A stretch of DNA of 64,000 bases from a bacterium D16-76 (GCA_009917445.1 QZEE01000003.1:1-64000); one strand, 5' to 3'; shown: positions 1-7,909, counted from the stretch's first letter. Program-made: numbers and translations. The notes: generated by a model not told the origin, from the letters alone.

Positions 1-695
1 TACGCCCGGATTTTCCCAGCGTGAAGTGTGCCGTTAAACCCTCTGAGCTCCACCGTCCGATGCCCGTGGAAGAAACTGTGGAGATTGAGAAAATGGTAAC
101 GGCTGTTGTGGTAGTGCTGGTTGCGGTTTTCCCGATAGCCCTCATACCAGATGTTCTCAATACCGGCAAAGGTTTTGGGCTTCGCCTGATTCAGCCGCTG
201 AACCAGCCATGTGTCCATTTTCTTACAGTAGCGCATCCGCTCCGGTTCAATCTGTAGAGCCTTGTAGAACAGATCGTTATGGCTGGCGATAATGTTCACA
301 AAGTTGCGAATGCTCCGAGGTGTGTGGTTGGAACCATCCAGATGGATGTGGATGCCGCAGGATGGGTTAGCGAACCCACCGGCTTTGCGGAGTCTCCGCA
401 CCAAACCCTGTAGCGTGCCAATGTCCTCCCGGTAAAGCAGCACTGGGCTGACCATCTCCACGCTATACTTTCTGGATGCGTCGACAATGCGGCCTTCGCT
501 CCGATGCTGACAGGTGAGACTGCCGTCATACATGAACTTCCAGACCCGTCCGTCTCGCGCTGTGATTTGATGGGTGTCGTAGTAGTCGCCAAGTTTGGAA
601 ATGGTGCCGCCCAGATACCGTGCGGCGACTTTTGCCGCCTGGCACCGGGTAACGCCTGTGAACTCAATTTCGATGCCAAAATGATTGGTAAACAA
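1..695 (-). CDS. Amidoligase family protein, partial
   Basis: The reverse strand is open from a TTG start, preceded by AAAGGAGGG seven bases upstream, to the window edge, giving about 231 residues with the C-terminus missing. The N-terminus reads FGIEIEFTG, followed by YSVEMVSPVL, GIHIHLD and TVELRGFNGTLHAGKIR. These are the conserved blocks of the amidoligase (COOH-NH2 ligase, glutamine-synthetase-like fold) family, PF12224. Members join a carboxylate to an amine using ATP, but substrates are largely unknown, with peptide tagging or cell-wall modification proposed. Homologues are frequent cargo of Firmicutes conjugative elements, which fits the coupling-protein genes that follow on the same strand. 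The non-ATG start is chosen because of the strong ribosome binding site and the GIEIEF block only a few residues in. Confidence 0.72.
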   Translation of the reverse strand, partial: MFTNHFGIEIEFTGVTRCQAAKVAARYLGGTISKLGDYYDTHQITARDGRVWKFMYDGSLTCQHRSEGRIVDASRKYSVEMVSPVLLYREDIGTLQGLVRRLRKAGGFANPSCGIHIHLDGSNHTPRSIRNFVNIIASHNDLFYKALQIEPERMRYCKKMDTWLVQRLNQAKPKTFAGIENIWYEGYRENRNQHYHNSRYHFLNLHSFFHGHRTVELRGFNGTLHAGKIRA

Positions 696-821
696 CTTTT
701 TGCCCTCCTTTCGTTCTTGTGCGTGTAACTGTTCAGAGGGCATCCACGGATGCGCCTCTGAGCGGATGCGCACCGTGGTTGCCAGATTTGTTTACCGAGT
801 TAGCCTCCTTTCTTGTGTTAT

Positions 822-883
822 GTGTTTCCGCTGGCAGTGGTCATCTGTTGGCGATACGGATAACCACTGCGTTGCGGAAACAC
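822..883. repeat. Two-tier hairpin with 10-bp outer arms in an intergenic region
   Basis: The outer arms GTGTTTCCGC (822-831) and GCGGAAACAC (874-883) are perfectly complementary. An inner pair, GCAGTGGT (834-841) and ACCACTGC (863-870), extends the stem around a loop of about 21 bases. There is no following T-run on either strand, so it is not a typical terminator. It lies between the AT-hook ORF and the amidoligase in the leftward cluster and could be a processing site, a protein-binding site or part of a transfer or replication origin. Confidence 0.5.
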
Positions 884-922
884 TTGGGAACTGTATGACC
901 GGCCCACAGATGGGCGGCGCTA

Positions 923-1087
923 TCAGGTCATATCGTCCCCCTTTTCTGACTTTTTCTGCTCCAACATCTGCTTGGCGGCAGCTATAAACACCAATCCCAT
1001 TTTCTTGATGTCAGGGTTCTCCCTAAACTCTGGTGTGACCTTCACTGGATGAGACCCCCGCGGTCGGCCCCGCTTTCTTTTCTCCAT
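923..1087 (-). CDS. Small AT-hook protein, 54 residues
   Basis: This short ORF starts with an ATG whose first base is the last base of the TGA stop of the upstream methyltransferase (TGATG), a classic arrangement for translational coupling. The product begins MEKRKRGRPRGS, containing the RGRPRGS core typical of AT-hook minor-groove binding peptides, and ends in a charged helix-like tail. It is therefore likely a small DNA-binding protein or a detached DNA-binding extension of the methyltransferase, whose own C-terminus is also Lys/Ala-rich. No family assignment is possible at this length. Confidence rests on the coupling, the clean start and stop and the coherent composition. Confidence 0.5.
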   Translation of the reverse strand: MEKRKRGRPRGSHPVKVTPEFRENPDIKKMGLVFIAAAKQMLEQKKSEKGDDMT

Positions 1088-2088
1088 CAGGCCTCCTCCT
1101 TTTTTGCCTTTTCTGGCGGTTTATGGGCGTTTTGGGCGGTTTTTTCCGGCGAGGCGGATACTTTAGAGGAATCTTCCTGCCGCGCCCCGTTCGGCTTTCT
1201 ACGCGCTTCAGCGGCAATACGCTCTGTGGCTAACTTACAAAATGCCGGATTGATTTCCACACCAATATAGTGTCTGCCGTTCCGTTTGGCGGCAAGGCCG
1301 GTGGTGCCGCTGCCGAAGAACGGGTCAAGCACCACCCCTCCGACTGGACAGCCCGCCAAAATACAGGTTTCTGCCAGCTGTGGCGGAAAAGCCGCAAAGT
1401 GTGCGCCGGAGTATGACGAGGTATTGATGTGCCAGACATCCCGCTTGTTGCGGCGGGTCGGCAGTTCTTCCTCAGAGACGCCAGCCTCGCGGGGGCGATT
1501 GATGGCCTGTAAGGTCTGCCCCGGCACCCGTTCGGCGTATTTGTTGCTGCCGCTGCGTCCGCTCCGCATCCTAACCAGTGTCGAGGGCGCGATTGGCTCG
1601 GCAATAGCGGCGCGGTCAAAATAGTAGTTTTTAGACTTACTCAGCTGGAAAATATGTTCATAACTGCGGCTACAGCGGTCGGTGACGCTCTCCGGCATGG
1701 CGTTGCCCTTCTCCCAAATGATGTTGCTGCGCAGATACCAGCCATCGCTCCGAAGCGCGAGTGCCAACCGCCACGGGATACCCAGCATATCCTTCCGTTT
1801 TACGCCCTGTTGGGGACGCTTACAGTAGGTGTCGGCAATGTTCAGCCAAAAGGTGCCGTCTGGGCGGAGCGCCCGTTTCACTTCGTGGAATACCGCCACC
1901 AGCCGCTCTATGTATTCCTCCGGTGTAGCTTCGCGCCCAATCTGCCCCTCCGCTTCATAGTCCCGCAGAGCGTAGTAAGGCGGCGAGGTTACGCAGCAGT
2001 GGACGCTATCATCCGGCAAGGTCTGGAGAACAGCGCGGCTATCCCCGGTCAAAATAGTGTCAATCGGAATCATGATTTTTTCTAACAT
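1087..2088 (-). CDS. DNA methyltransferase, beta-class (TSPPY type), 333 residues
   Basis: This is an S-adenosylmethionine-dependent DNA methyltransferase of the N4-cytosine/N6-adenine type. The catalytic motif TSPPYY lies near residue 40 and the SAM-binding motif DPFFGSGTT near residue 275, so catalytic precedes SAM-binding, as in the beta class. The last 40 residues are a Lys/Pro/Ala-rich tail outside the catalytic domain. The start is the ATG at 2088, with AAGGAGGG seven bases upstream; the open frame extends 13 codons further but without a better signal. The gene overlaps the end of the replication-relaxation gene by 7 bases and is coupled to the AT-hook ORF downstream. No restriction endonuclease is adjacent, so it is probably an orphan methylase that protects the element or regulates its genes. 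Confidence 0.88.
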   Translation of the reverse strand: MLEKIMIPIDTILTGDSRAVLQTLPDDSVHCCVTSPPYYALRDYEAEGQIGREATPEEYIERLVAVFHEVKRALRPDGTFWLNIADTYCKRPQQGVKRKDMLGIPWRLALALRSDGWYLRSNIIWEKGNAMPESVTDRCSRSYEHIFQLSKSKNYYFDRAAIAEPIAPSTLVRMRSGRSGSNKYAERVPGQTLQAINRPREAGVSEEELPTRRNKRDVWHINTSSYSGAHFAAFPPQLAETCILAGCPVGGVVLDPFFGSGTTGLAAKRNGRHYIGVEINPAFCKLATERIAAEARRKPNGARQEDSSKVSASPEKTAQNAHKPPEKAKKEEA

Positions 2089-3035
2089 AACGTCCCTCCT
2101 TCGCCGCCCTGACAGACCAGCGCCCACAGTTCGTCCTTGGTGATGACCGTAAACAGCCGGGGCTGCTTGTCAAAGGCCTCGCGGATGTGTTTTATGAGTT
2201 TTTCTTTCCGTTCCACAGTCGGCACGATCCAGATCGTGAGCGGGAACACGCCCGCCTCCTGCTGTTCCAACCCACTGCGGTAATACTTGTGATAGCGTTC
2301 ACACTTGTCCACTACCTTGGAGGGGGACTCAGTGGCGAGGTCTACCTCAATGAACCACCTGTCTTCATACTGCCCGGACATTGTAATCGCAAAGAGGTCG
2401 GGCTTCAGCGACAACATGGAACCATATTCGCTGTAGGTGCGCCAACACTCCGGCTCCGGCTGGAGGGAGGTCAGTTTCATGCCGTGCTGCTCTCGACAGA
2501 TTTCCGTCAGATGGACAGCCACTTCCGCCACTGCCAGCGAGTGGGCAAGGAAGTAGGGGCTCGCCTCAAAGAATCTCCTCATCGGTCTGGTGGTCTGTTC
2601 GTGGAGACGGAGCAGCCTCTCCCCAGCGTGGGTCAGATGCCAGACCAGCCCGCCAGAACCAGCCCGCACGCCACCGATACGGCGGGCGAGATGGTCGACC
2701 AGCCCCAACCCCCGGAGCCGTTTCAGGGAGCGGGCAGCGGCACGGTGCGCGGCAGTCGGTGTGGCGGCAGTATAGAAATACAACCGCTGGATCTGCCCAG
2801 TCAGGAGGTAGCGATAGCGTTGGACAGCGGTGAGAATGCCCCTGTCCCTCTCACTGAGCGCGGCGGCGGTTTCCTCCAGCTGCTGACGGGAGAGGCGGTG
2901 CGGCTCCTCCCCGGTGGCAGATGGAGAAGAAATGGAATTGATAAAAGAGTCGTGAACCATAAACTTGGAAAAATCCGGCGCGGGGCGGCTTTCCCGGCTT
3001 TTGTCACCCTCTTGAGGTGTCATGCGGTTTGACAT
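2082..3035 (-). CDS. Replication-relaxation family protein, 317 residues
   Basis: The protein resembles the replication-relaxation family (PF13814) found on Gram-positive plasmids and conjugative elements. Its N-terminal half is a winged-helix-like region with the block RDRGILTAVQRYRYLLTGQI, followed by a segment ending in FIEVDLATESPSKV that resembles a nuclease-fold strand and helix. The family is thought to act in plasmid replication or in DNA processing for transfer, but its biochemistry is poorly defined. The start ATG follows GGAAGGAGG at good spacing and overlaps the stop of the upstream coupling protein gene (TAATG), so the two are translationally coupled. Being next to a VirD4-like ATPase supports a role in element maintenance. 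Confidence 0.82.
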   Translation of the reverse strand: MSNRMTPQEGDKSRESRPAPDFSKFMVHDSFINSISSPSATGEEPHRLSRQQLEETAAALSERDRGILTAVQRYRYLLTGQIQRLYFYTAATPTAAHRAAARSLKRLRGLGLVDHLARRIGGVRAGSGGLVWHLTHAGERLLRLHEQTTRPMRRFFEASPYFLAHSLAVAEVAVHLTEICREQHGMKLTSLQPEPECWRTYSEYGSMLSLKPDLFAITMSGQYEDRWFIEVDLATESPSKVVDKCERYHKYYRSGLEQQEAGVFPLTIWIVPTVERKEKLIKHIREAFDKQPRLFTVITKDELWALVCQGGEGGTLC

Positions 3036-5194
3036 TAGCGTTTCCTCCTTCCGATAGGCGTTTCCCCGGCGTTACCGCCTGGGGTGCTGTGGTTGATAAC
3101 AGTTTTGAGGTAGCTCTCCTCAGTTTCCTCTGCTGGCGTGCCGTAAGCTCTCATGCTCCGGGCGTAGAGCTCCGCTGGGTCGCGGAGGGCTGGTGGCGGC
3201 GGCAAAGTCCGCCCCATCACCCAGCCAGTGTTACGCCCTCCAGCTTGAAACGATGTATAAATCTGGTAGCGGGGCAGCGTCATAAAATCTTCGGCAGTAA
3301 GTTCCGGTGCCATCGCCGCCATATCTTTCGCGTCTTTGCTGTTCAGCCCGAACGCGATTTTGTTCCGGCAGTTAGCGTCTATCCCGGCCCGGATCTCTGG
3401 CGGCAGTTGGTCGCGGTATTGGTGCGCCAGTGTCATGCCCACACCCAGCCCCCGCGCCTGTGCCAATGCGTCGCTCAGGTCAGCAGAAAGTGAGGATAGG
3501 TAGTCCTGTAGTTCATCCACATAGATACTGACGATGTGCCTCCGCTCCGCTGGGATGCTCGCTCTGGACAACGCCAGCACCCAAGTTAGACCTACAATCA
3601 GGCTTCCCAGCAACCGCCCTGTTTCATGGCCTACAATCCCCCGGTTAAGCGGCACCAGCACGATCTTTCTTTTGTAGAACAAATCCGTCAGAGAGAACTT
3701 CGGCTGGGCTTGTCCGAGGACATTCCTCAGTCCCGGACGGAGCGTAAACTGGCGCAGTTTATTTAGCACTGGCTCAATCTGTTGCCGCCGCTGTAAATCT
3801 GACAGCGCCTCGAACTGCGCCCAGAACGGCAAAAGCGCCACCTTGTCTTTCACGCTGCGAGTGATTTTCCGGCGGAAGTTCTCATCGGTGAGCAATGGCT
3901 GGAGCCAGAGCAGCGAGGCTCCATCAATTTCCACCAGCGTCAGCAGTGCGGCTGAGAGAATGTCTTGGATGCGCACTCCCCAGCTATCTGCCCACAACTC
4001 TTTAAGCACAGAGATCACCGCATCGGCAATCAGGGCTTTGTTCTGGTAGTTTGGAAACGCCAGCGGGTTAAACCCCACCGGAGCATCGCTGGACGGATCG
4101 ATCACCACCACATCCTCGGCGCGTTCTTCCGGAATGCGGGCAAGGATGTCCGTTACAAGGTCATTTTTGGGATCGAGGGCAAGGACGCTGCGCCCAGCCT
4201 TGATGTCCGCGAGAATCAGGTGTAACATAGCGGTCGACTTACCACTGCCAGTAGGACCCGTGATAATCGTGTGCTCCCGGCTATCCCCTGGCGAGATACT
4301 GAGTTTCTTCGGCACCATGTCCATACTGACAGCAAAACTGCGGTCGTTTTGAGGGCTGTTCGGCTCTCTATGCCACAGGGGCGCGAGCAAAAGTCGCGGA
4401 TGTAGCCCCGGCGTTCCGGGCAATTCCTCTTCCCCAGCCGGGAGCAGCAGGAAGCTGGCGAGCTCCTTCACCGACAGCCGCAGCGGAAAATGCCACGGCA
4501 CATGAGCACTGTTGATTTTCTCTGGGTCATCCGTCTCATCATGGATGCGCACCCCAGCGGATTCCAGAACTTTAAGGGCAGAAATCAGGGTGCGGAGGCG
4601 GGCGGCGGCTCTCTCGTCCGATACGCCGATGCGGATTGCCGCCTCGAACCCGTGTTGCTCGGCTTTCTCCCGCACAGTTTTGCGGGTTTCTGCGGTCGCC
4701 TTGCTGACCGAGCCGAAGATAACCTCCAGCCAAGTAGCGTGCGGGTCGGGGAGTTCGGCAGACACCGGAGAGGGGGCAAAGCCCCTCCCCAGCACCACCT
4801 GTAGGACAGTTTCCGCGCTGCGCTTGTCCTCCGCCATCGCCGCCAGCCCTGCCCGAATTACGGACTGCGCGAGATTGGTGTTAAGCGACAGCACCGGACG
4901 GGTGATTTTGAGTTGACGCGCCAACCGGACAGGCGTGCGACTATTTCCGTAGACCTCGCAGAACTGAATGTCCCCGTGGGCAGAGAGCACCTGTGCGATT
5001 TTCCCGATAAACATCCGGTCGGCTCCCAGCAGATGCGTCACCCGTCCGTTCTTGCCCCGACACTCCCAAATCACTGCCCCGCGAGGGCTGAGCGCCGAGA
5101 GGTGGGTGAGAGCCTCCCACACATCTTCAAGGTTAAAAGGTCTTTGCCAGCTGACCTCCAGCCAGCAGATGTTTTCTATACAATGCTTACGCAT
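3035..5194 (-). CDS. VirD4/TraD-like conjugative coupling ATPase, 719 residues
   Basis: This is a large P-loop ATPase with Walker A GPTGSGKSTAM near residue 315, a following LALDPKNDLV block, and Walker B IYVDELQDYL near residue 558. LGVGMTLAHQYRDQL near residue 590 is typical of TraD/TraG/VirD4 coupling proteins and HerA-type translocases. Coupling proteins bring the relaxase-DNA complex to the type IV secretion channel. There is no obvious N-terminal membrane anchor, but the small two-helix membrane protein encoded immediately upstream could supply it. The ATG at 5194 is chosen because AAGGAG lies seven bases before it; the longer open frame runs into the overlapping small membrane gene and its extra residues look like shadow translation. 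Confidence 0.82.
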   Translation of the reverse strand: MRKHCIENICWLEVSWQRPFNLEDVWEALTHLSALSPRGAVIWECRGKNGRVTHLLGADRMFIGKIAQVLSAHGDIQFCEVYGNSRTPVRLARQLKITRPVLSLNTNLAQSVIRAGLAAMAEDKRSAETVLQVVLGRGFAPSPVSAELPDPHATWLEVIFGSVSKATAETRKTVREKAEQHGFEAAIRIGVSDERAAARLRTLISALKVLESAGVRIHDETDDPEKINSAHVPWHFPLRLSVKELASFLLLPAGEEELPGTPGLHPRLLLAPLWHREPNSPQNDRSFAVSMDMVPKKLSISPGDSREHTIITGPTGSGKSTAMLHLILADIKAGRSVLALDPKNDLVTDILARIPEERAEDVVVIDPSSDAPVGFNPLAFPNYQNKALIADAVISVLKELWADSWGVRIQDILSAALLTLVEIDGASLLWLQPLLTDENFRRKITRSVKDKVALLPFWAQFEALSDLQRRQQIEPVLNKLRQFTLRPGLRNVLGQAQPKFSLTDLFYKRKIVLVPLNRGIVGHETGRLLGSLIVGLTWVLALSRASIPAERRHIVSIYVDELQDYLSSLSADLSDALAQARGLGVGMTLAHQYRDQLPPEIRAGIDANCRNKIAFGLNSKDAKDMAAMAPELTAEDFMTLPRYQIYTSFQAGGRNTGWVMGRTLPPPPALRDPAELYARSMRAYGTPAEETEESYLKTVINHSTPGGNAGETPIGRRKR

Positions 5195-5217
5195 AAGCCC
5201 ACTCCTTTTTATCCACT

Positions 5218-5415
5218 CTACCACTTTCCCTGGGAACGATAGAACTTGTAAACACGCCAGCCGATAACTGCGGCGATGGCGATGACTGCGATGACGAGCA
5301 GATACACCCAAATCTCCAACAGATAGGCCACTGCCAGTCGGAGCAGGAAGGCACTCAGTGCCAGCAGAGCGCACGCTTCCACGATCCGGGTGATGAGCTT
5401 CTTGGGCGGCTCCAA
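5218..5415 (-). CDS. Small membrane protein, 65 residues
   Basis: The product is almost entirely hydrophobic between residues 12 and 55, with two likely membrane helices (around ACALLALSAFLL and YLLVIAVIAIAAVIGW) and charged ends. Translation starts at a TTG eight bases after AAGGAGG. An overlapping ATG four bases upstream is in another frame that gives non-sensible sequence. It sits between the MT-A70 methylase and the coupling ATPase on the same strand, and I infer that it anchors or partners that ATPase. No family is recognised. Confidence 0.6.
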   Translation of the reverse strand: MEPPKKLITRIVEACALLALSAFLLRLAVAYLLEIWVYLLVIAVIAIAAVIGWRVYKFYRSQGKW

Positions 5416-5418
5416 GCA

Positions 5419-6003
5419 TTACACCTCCTTCCGTTTGTCAGGTTGGATTACTTTGTCAGAATAGGTTGGGACGGAGTAGCCGGGGATGATGAGGTCGCTG
5501 CCTCCGGGAGCCTCGAATCCCCAGGCATCCCATCCTGGCTGTCGGCGGCGGGCGAAAAGCTCAAGGTAGGGAGCGTCTGACAGCCGCTCAATAATCGCGT
5601 ATTGTTCAGCAGGTTTCTCAGAATGGCGCAACTGTGGACAGAACATCCAGTTCGGCTGTGCGTGGAACTTCACCGGGGCCTTGCCACGAGTTGCGAACAG
5701 GCAGGTTTCGCTGGCGTTACGGATGTAGACCCCCAGTCCCAGCCGAGGCTTGATCCAATAAATCGCTGAACGATAAGTAAATCCCCACGCCTTGATAACC
5801 TCCAGCGCCTGCGGTATCAGCCCGTTTGGACACCAAAGATACAGATGCGCGTTATCCCCGCATAAATCCGCCACCGGCATCGCCTTGATACGCTCCAGCG
5901 ACATCAGGTCGTAATGTTTGATGGCTCCATAATTTCCGCGCTGGTTGATGTCCCACGGTGGATCTGCGAGGATAGTCTTGTATTTCTTGGAATCGGTGTC
6001 CAT
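5419..6003 (-). CDS. MT-A70 family N6-adenine methyltransferase, 194 residues
   Basis: The N-terminus contains ILADPPWDI, the DPPW catalytic motif of the MT-A70 family, followed by LYLWCPNG and the block KPRLGLGVYIRNASE. Later residues HSEKPAEQYAIIERL match the conserved HSEKP region. These enzymes methylate adenine N6, on DNA in bacterial mobile elements. The ATG follows CAGGAG at good spacing. It is the second methyltransferase in this cluster and belongs to a different family from the one at 1087-2088, so the two probably mark different sequences. The stop overlaps the alternative start region of the next gene, consistent with one transcription unit. Confidence 0.88.
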   Translation of the reverse strand: MDTDSKKYKTILADPPWDINQRGNYGAIKHYDLMSLERIKAMPVADLCGDNAHLYLWCPNGLIPQALEVIKAWGFTYRSAIYWIKPRLGLGVYIRNASETCLFATRGKAPVKFHAQPNWMFCPQLRHSEKPAEQYAIIERLSDAPYLELFARRRQPGWDAWGFEAPGGSDLIIPGYSVPTYSDKVIQPDKRKEV

Positions 6004-6199
6004 AAATCTCCTGTTTCTTGCTTTTGGTGGACACTTTACAGAAAATAGCCCTCAGTTGCAAAGTTAAGCGTTATCAGTTTTATTAGCGAATAGACACACC
6101 ATAACAGGGGTAAAAAGTCAAATAAGGGTAGCCATTAACCACTGTTGTAATTTTTACAACACTATCTTGACAACAGCCCATTTCCCATCTTTTTGACGG

Positions 6200-6421
6200 T
6201 CAAAACGGCTGTCCGCCCATGTGCCGTTGCGTCTCCCGGAGCATAGCGATATAAGCATCCAGGCTCATCTCGTGGAGCCTCGCCTGGTCTGATAAAAGCC
6301 GCCAGAGCATCCGGTTTTCCCGCCTCAGATGCTGGACTTCCCGGTCATAGACGGCCTTTACAATCACCCAAGTGATAGCAGCGACAAGGACCGTGATAAA
6401 CAGCACATCATCTAAAGTCAT
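6200..6421 (-). CDS. Small membrane-anchored protein, 73 residues
   Basis: An N-terminal membrane helix (VLFITVLVAAITWVIVKAVY) is followed by a charged, probably helical tail rich in Arg, Glu and Leu. The start is taken as the ATG eight bases after GGAGG, two bases beyond the stop of the upstream gene, which implies coupled translation. A GTG nine bases further upstream is in frame but would overlap the ribosome binding site. The function is unknown. Its position directly after the 105-residue protein and before the methylase cluster suggests a structural or regulatory role in the element. Confidence 0.6.
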   Translation of the reverse strand: MTLDDVLFITVLVAAITWVIVKAVYDREVQHLRRENRMLWRLLSDQARLHEMSLDAYIAMLRETQRHMGGQPF

Positions 6422-6423
6422 CC

Positions 6424-6741
6424 TCACCACCTCCGAACCATGCCCGCCGCTTGCTGTGCGTAAGCGTCCACAATCTGCCGATACCGCGCCGCCGCCTCTG
6501 GAGTCATGCTGGAGAACTGCTGCTCCATCATGGAGAGGGCGGCAGTGTGCTCCATTCCGGATTTCGCTAACAGTGCCAGACAGCGGTCGTGGGTTGCCAG
6601 CACCATCGCCTCCTCCATCACTTCGCCCATCACCACGCTGGTGCGCCGGGGCAGAAGGTGCGCCCCGATACCGCGCTGGGCAGGGATAACCTCCACATAC
6701 TCCGCATCAATGACCTCTCCGGGATACCTTTGATAGCTCAT
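6424..6741 (-). CDS. Hypothetical protein, 105 residues
   Basis: The ATG at 6741 follows AAAGGAG at eight bases, so the start is well supported and the longer open frame is rejected. The protein has a polar N-terminus (YPGEVIDAEYVEVIP) and a Met- and Ala-rich, probably all-helical C-terminal two thirds (MMEQQFSSMTPEAAARYRQI). No family is recognised. It is the first gene of the leftward cluster after the divergent control region and is coupled to the small membrane protein behind it. Confidence 0.6.
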   Translation of the reverse strand: MSYQRYPGEVIDAEYVEVIPAQRGIGAHLLPRRTSVVMGEVMEEAMVLATHDRCLALLAKSGMEHTAALSMMEQQFSSMTPEAAARYRQIVDAYAQQAAGMVRRW

Positions 6742-6845
6742 ACTGTATTTCTCCTTTCTGATTTTCTGGGTGTGCCACAAGGGCAATGGGACTACCGAGG
6801 GGGCACCTCCTTTCCCGCCTGGGGTGTTCGCCCTTGCGTGATTGG

Positions 6846-6875
6846 AGCATAGCAGAAACGCCGCAAAGTGGTCGA
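6846..6875 (-). promoter_or_regulatory. Candidate promoter of the leftward element cluster
   Basis: On the minus strand TCGACC (6875-6870) and TATGCT (6851-6846) are separated by 18 bases, pointing at the gene starting at 6741. The -35 is imperfect, so this is a moderate call. It lies 22 bases from the 10-bp repeat array, which could control it. Confidence 0.4.
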
Positions 6876-6897
6876 TTTGGGGAAAAGTTTTATTTTA

Positions 6898-6937
6898 CGG
6901 GGAAACACGGGGAAATGCGGGGTTTTACGGGAAGCAA
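6898..6937. repeat. Four direct repeats with an exact 10-bp period
   Basis: CGGGG or CGGGA cores recur at 6898, 6908, 6918 and 6928, exactly one helical turn apart, with A- or T-tracts between them. The array sits between the two divergent promoters of the element, so a cooperative regulator or replication initiator could bind one face of the helix here. I see no gene in 6742-7142; this array and the two promoters are its visible content. Confidence 0.5.
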
Positions 6938-6985
6938 TTTTTGAGGCAGAATATTTGCCGTTTCTGTCATAAAAACCGCTAATAC

Positions 6986-7014
6986 TTGACATTTTTAACA
7001 ATGTGTGCTACAAT
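6986..7014 (+). promoter_or_regulatory. Strong sigma-A promoter of the rightward cargo
   Basis: TTGACA (6986-6991) and TACAAT (7009-7014) are spaced by 17 bases, close to consensus. Transcription would begin near 7021, leaving a leader of about 120 bases before the gene at 7143. Confidence 0.75.
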
Positions 7015-7142
7015 GGTCAGTGTAGACTAACTCTAGGCACCTTGACAGCTTATAACAGCGTATCTCCCTGATTATTACAGATTTTGCTTGTTCTCTCTGA
7101 GGGCGGGCAATCATGTAATAATCAAAAATAAGGGGGATAATT

Positions 7143-7715
7143 ATGAGAGTGTTAGAATACCGCCTTGACTTGGTCGGACAAGGTTACACCGTGGTTAGCG
7201 GCGATAAACGCTATGAGGACATACTCACAAGGAAGTGTCTGCCCATCCGCATGTATCGGCTTATCGAGTATAATAAGCCGGTCGACCAGTTTGAGGATTT
7301 GTTCGAGAATCTTCGGTTTAGCTACGACCTCGACAAAGGCACCGAGGAAGAGTTCCGCGAGAAATATGCCAACATCCTGCTCGGCAAAAGTCCTGAGTGG
7401 ATAATCATCGCATTCCAAGTAACTGTCGGAGAGGTCTATGTAGACCTCTATAACACCAAGACTGAGGAAACTAGTTATTTCTCACTAAAGACCGACAAAC
7501 ATGGTTTCGGCCTCCGGTTTGAGGTTCCTCGCGCCGATGACGGGCCCGTTGCTGTCTACGATGTCAGAATCTATGGTGTTAAATCCGAGGCAGAGGATGC
7601 CCGCACAACCGTCACAGAATACATCAACCATGTGCGACGGGAGATTGAGTTCTTTCACAAAACCCCAGGCGGCGAAGAAACCTACATCGCAGTAACCGAA
7701 TACGCTGATCTGTAA
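7143..7715 (+). CDS. Hypothetical protein, 190 residues
   Basis: The ATG follows AAGGGGG at about eight bases and lies downstream of a near-consensus promoter. The protein is soluble, acidic and probably mixed alpha/beta, with no signal peptide or membrane segment. It includes WIIIAFQVTVGEVYVDLY and a closing EETYIAVTEYADL. I do not recognise a family. A strong terminator hairpin directly after the stop indicates a monocistronic cargo gene. Confidence 0.65.
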   Translation: MRVLEYRLDLVGQGYTVVSGDKRYEDILTRKCLPIRMYRLIEYNKPVDQFEDLFENLRFSYDLDKGTEEEFREKYANILLGKSPEWIIIAFQVTVGEVYVDLYNTKTEETSYFSLKTDKHGFGLRFEVPRADDGPVAVYDVRIYGVKSEAEDARTTVTEYINHVRREIEFFHKTPGGEETYIAVTEYADL

Positions 7716-7725
7716 GCAAAAAATG

Positions 7726-7760
7726 ACAGCTGCGGCATCGCCGCAGCTGTTTCTGCTTCT
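7726..7760 (+). terminator. Rho-independent terminator
   Basis: Perfect arms ACAGCTGCGG (7726-7735) and CCGCAGCTGT (7741-7750) enclose a five-base loop and are followed by a T-rich tract. It ends the transcript of the 190-residue gene. Confidence 0.8.
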
Positions 7761-7873
7761 TTTGGTCCGGTGTTCGATTTGCGCTTTTCTTTTGCTACAA
7801 AATATGGTATAGTAAAGAACATCACAACGGGGGCTGGAGGTGATGGCTTTGATCGAAGACGTTGAGAGTGGCA

Positions 7874-7909
7874 AAAAGAATATCCGTGACTAAAAGAATA
7901 TCCGTGACT
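7874..7909 (+). repeat. 18-bp tandem duplication creating an in-frame stop
   Basis: The unit AAAAGAATATCCGTGACT occurs twice head to tail (7874-7891 and 7892-7909). Read from the ATG at 7843, the second copy keeps frame but the junction spells TAA at 7891-7893, truncating the reading frame after 16 codons. Removing one copy would restore an open frame into the membrane protein gene that follows. Confidence 0.85.

Noticed and set aside
5195-5419. N-terminal extension of the coupling ATPase starting at ATG 5419
   Set aside because: The extra 75 residues lack conserved character, overlap a sensible small membrane protein in another frame, and a proper ribosome binding site precedes 5194.
6792-7001. 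69-codon leftward ORF in the divergent control region
   Set aside because: It runs through the phased repeats and a promoter and has no start signal.
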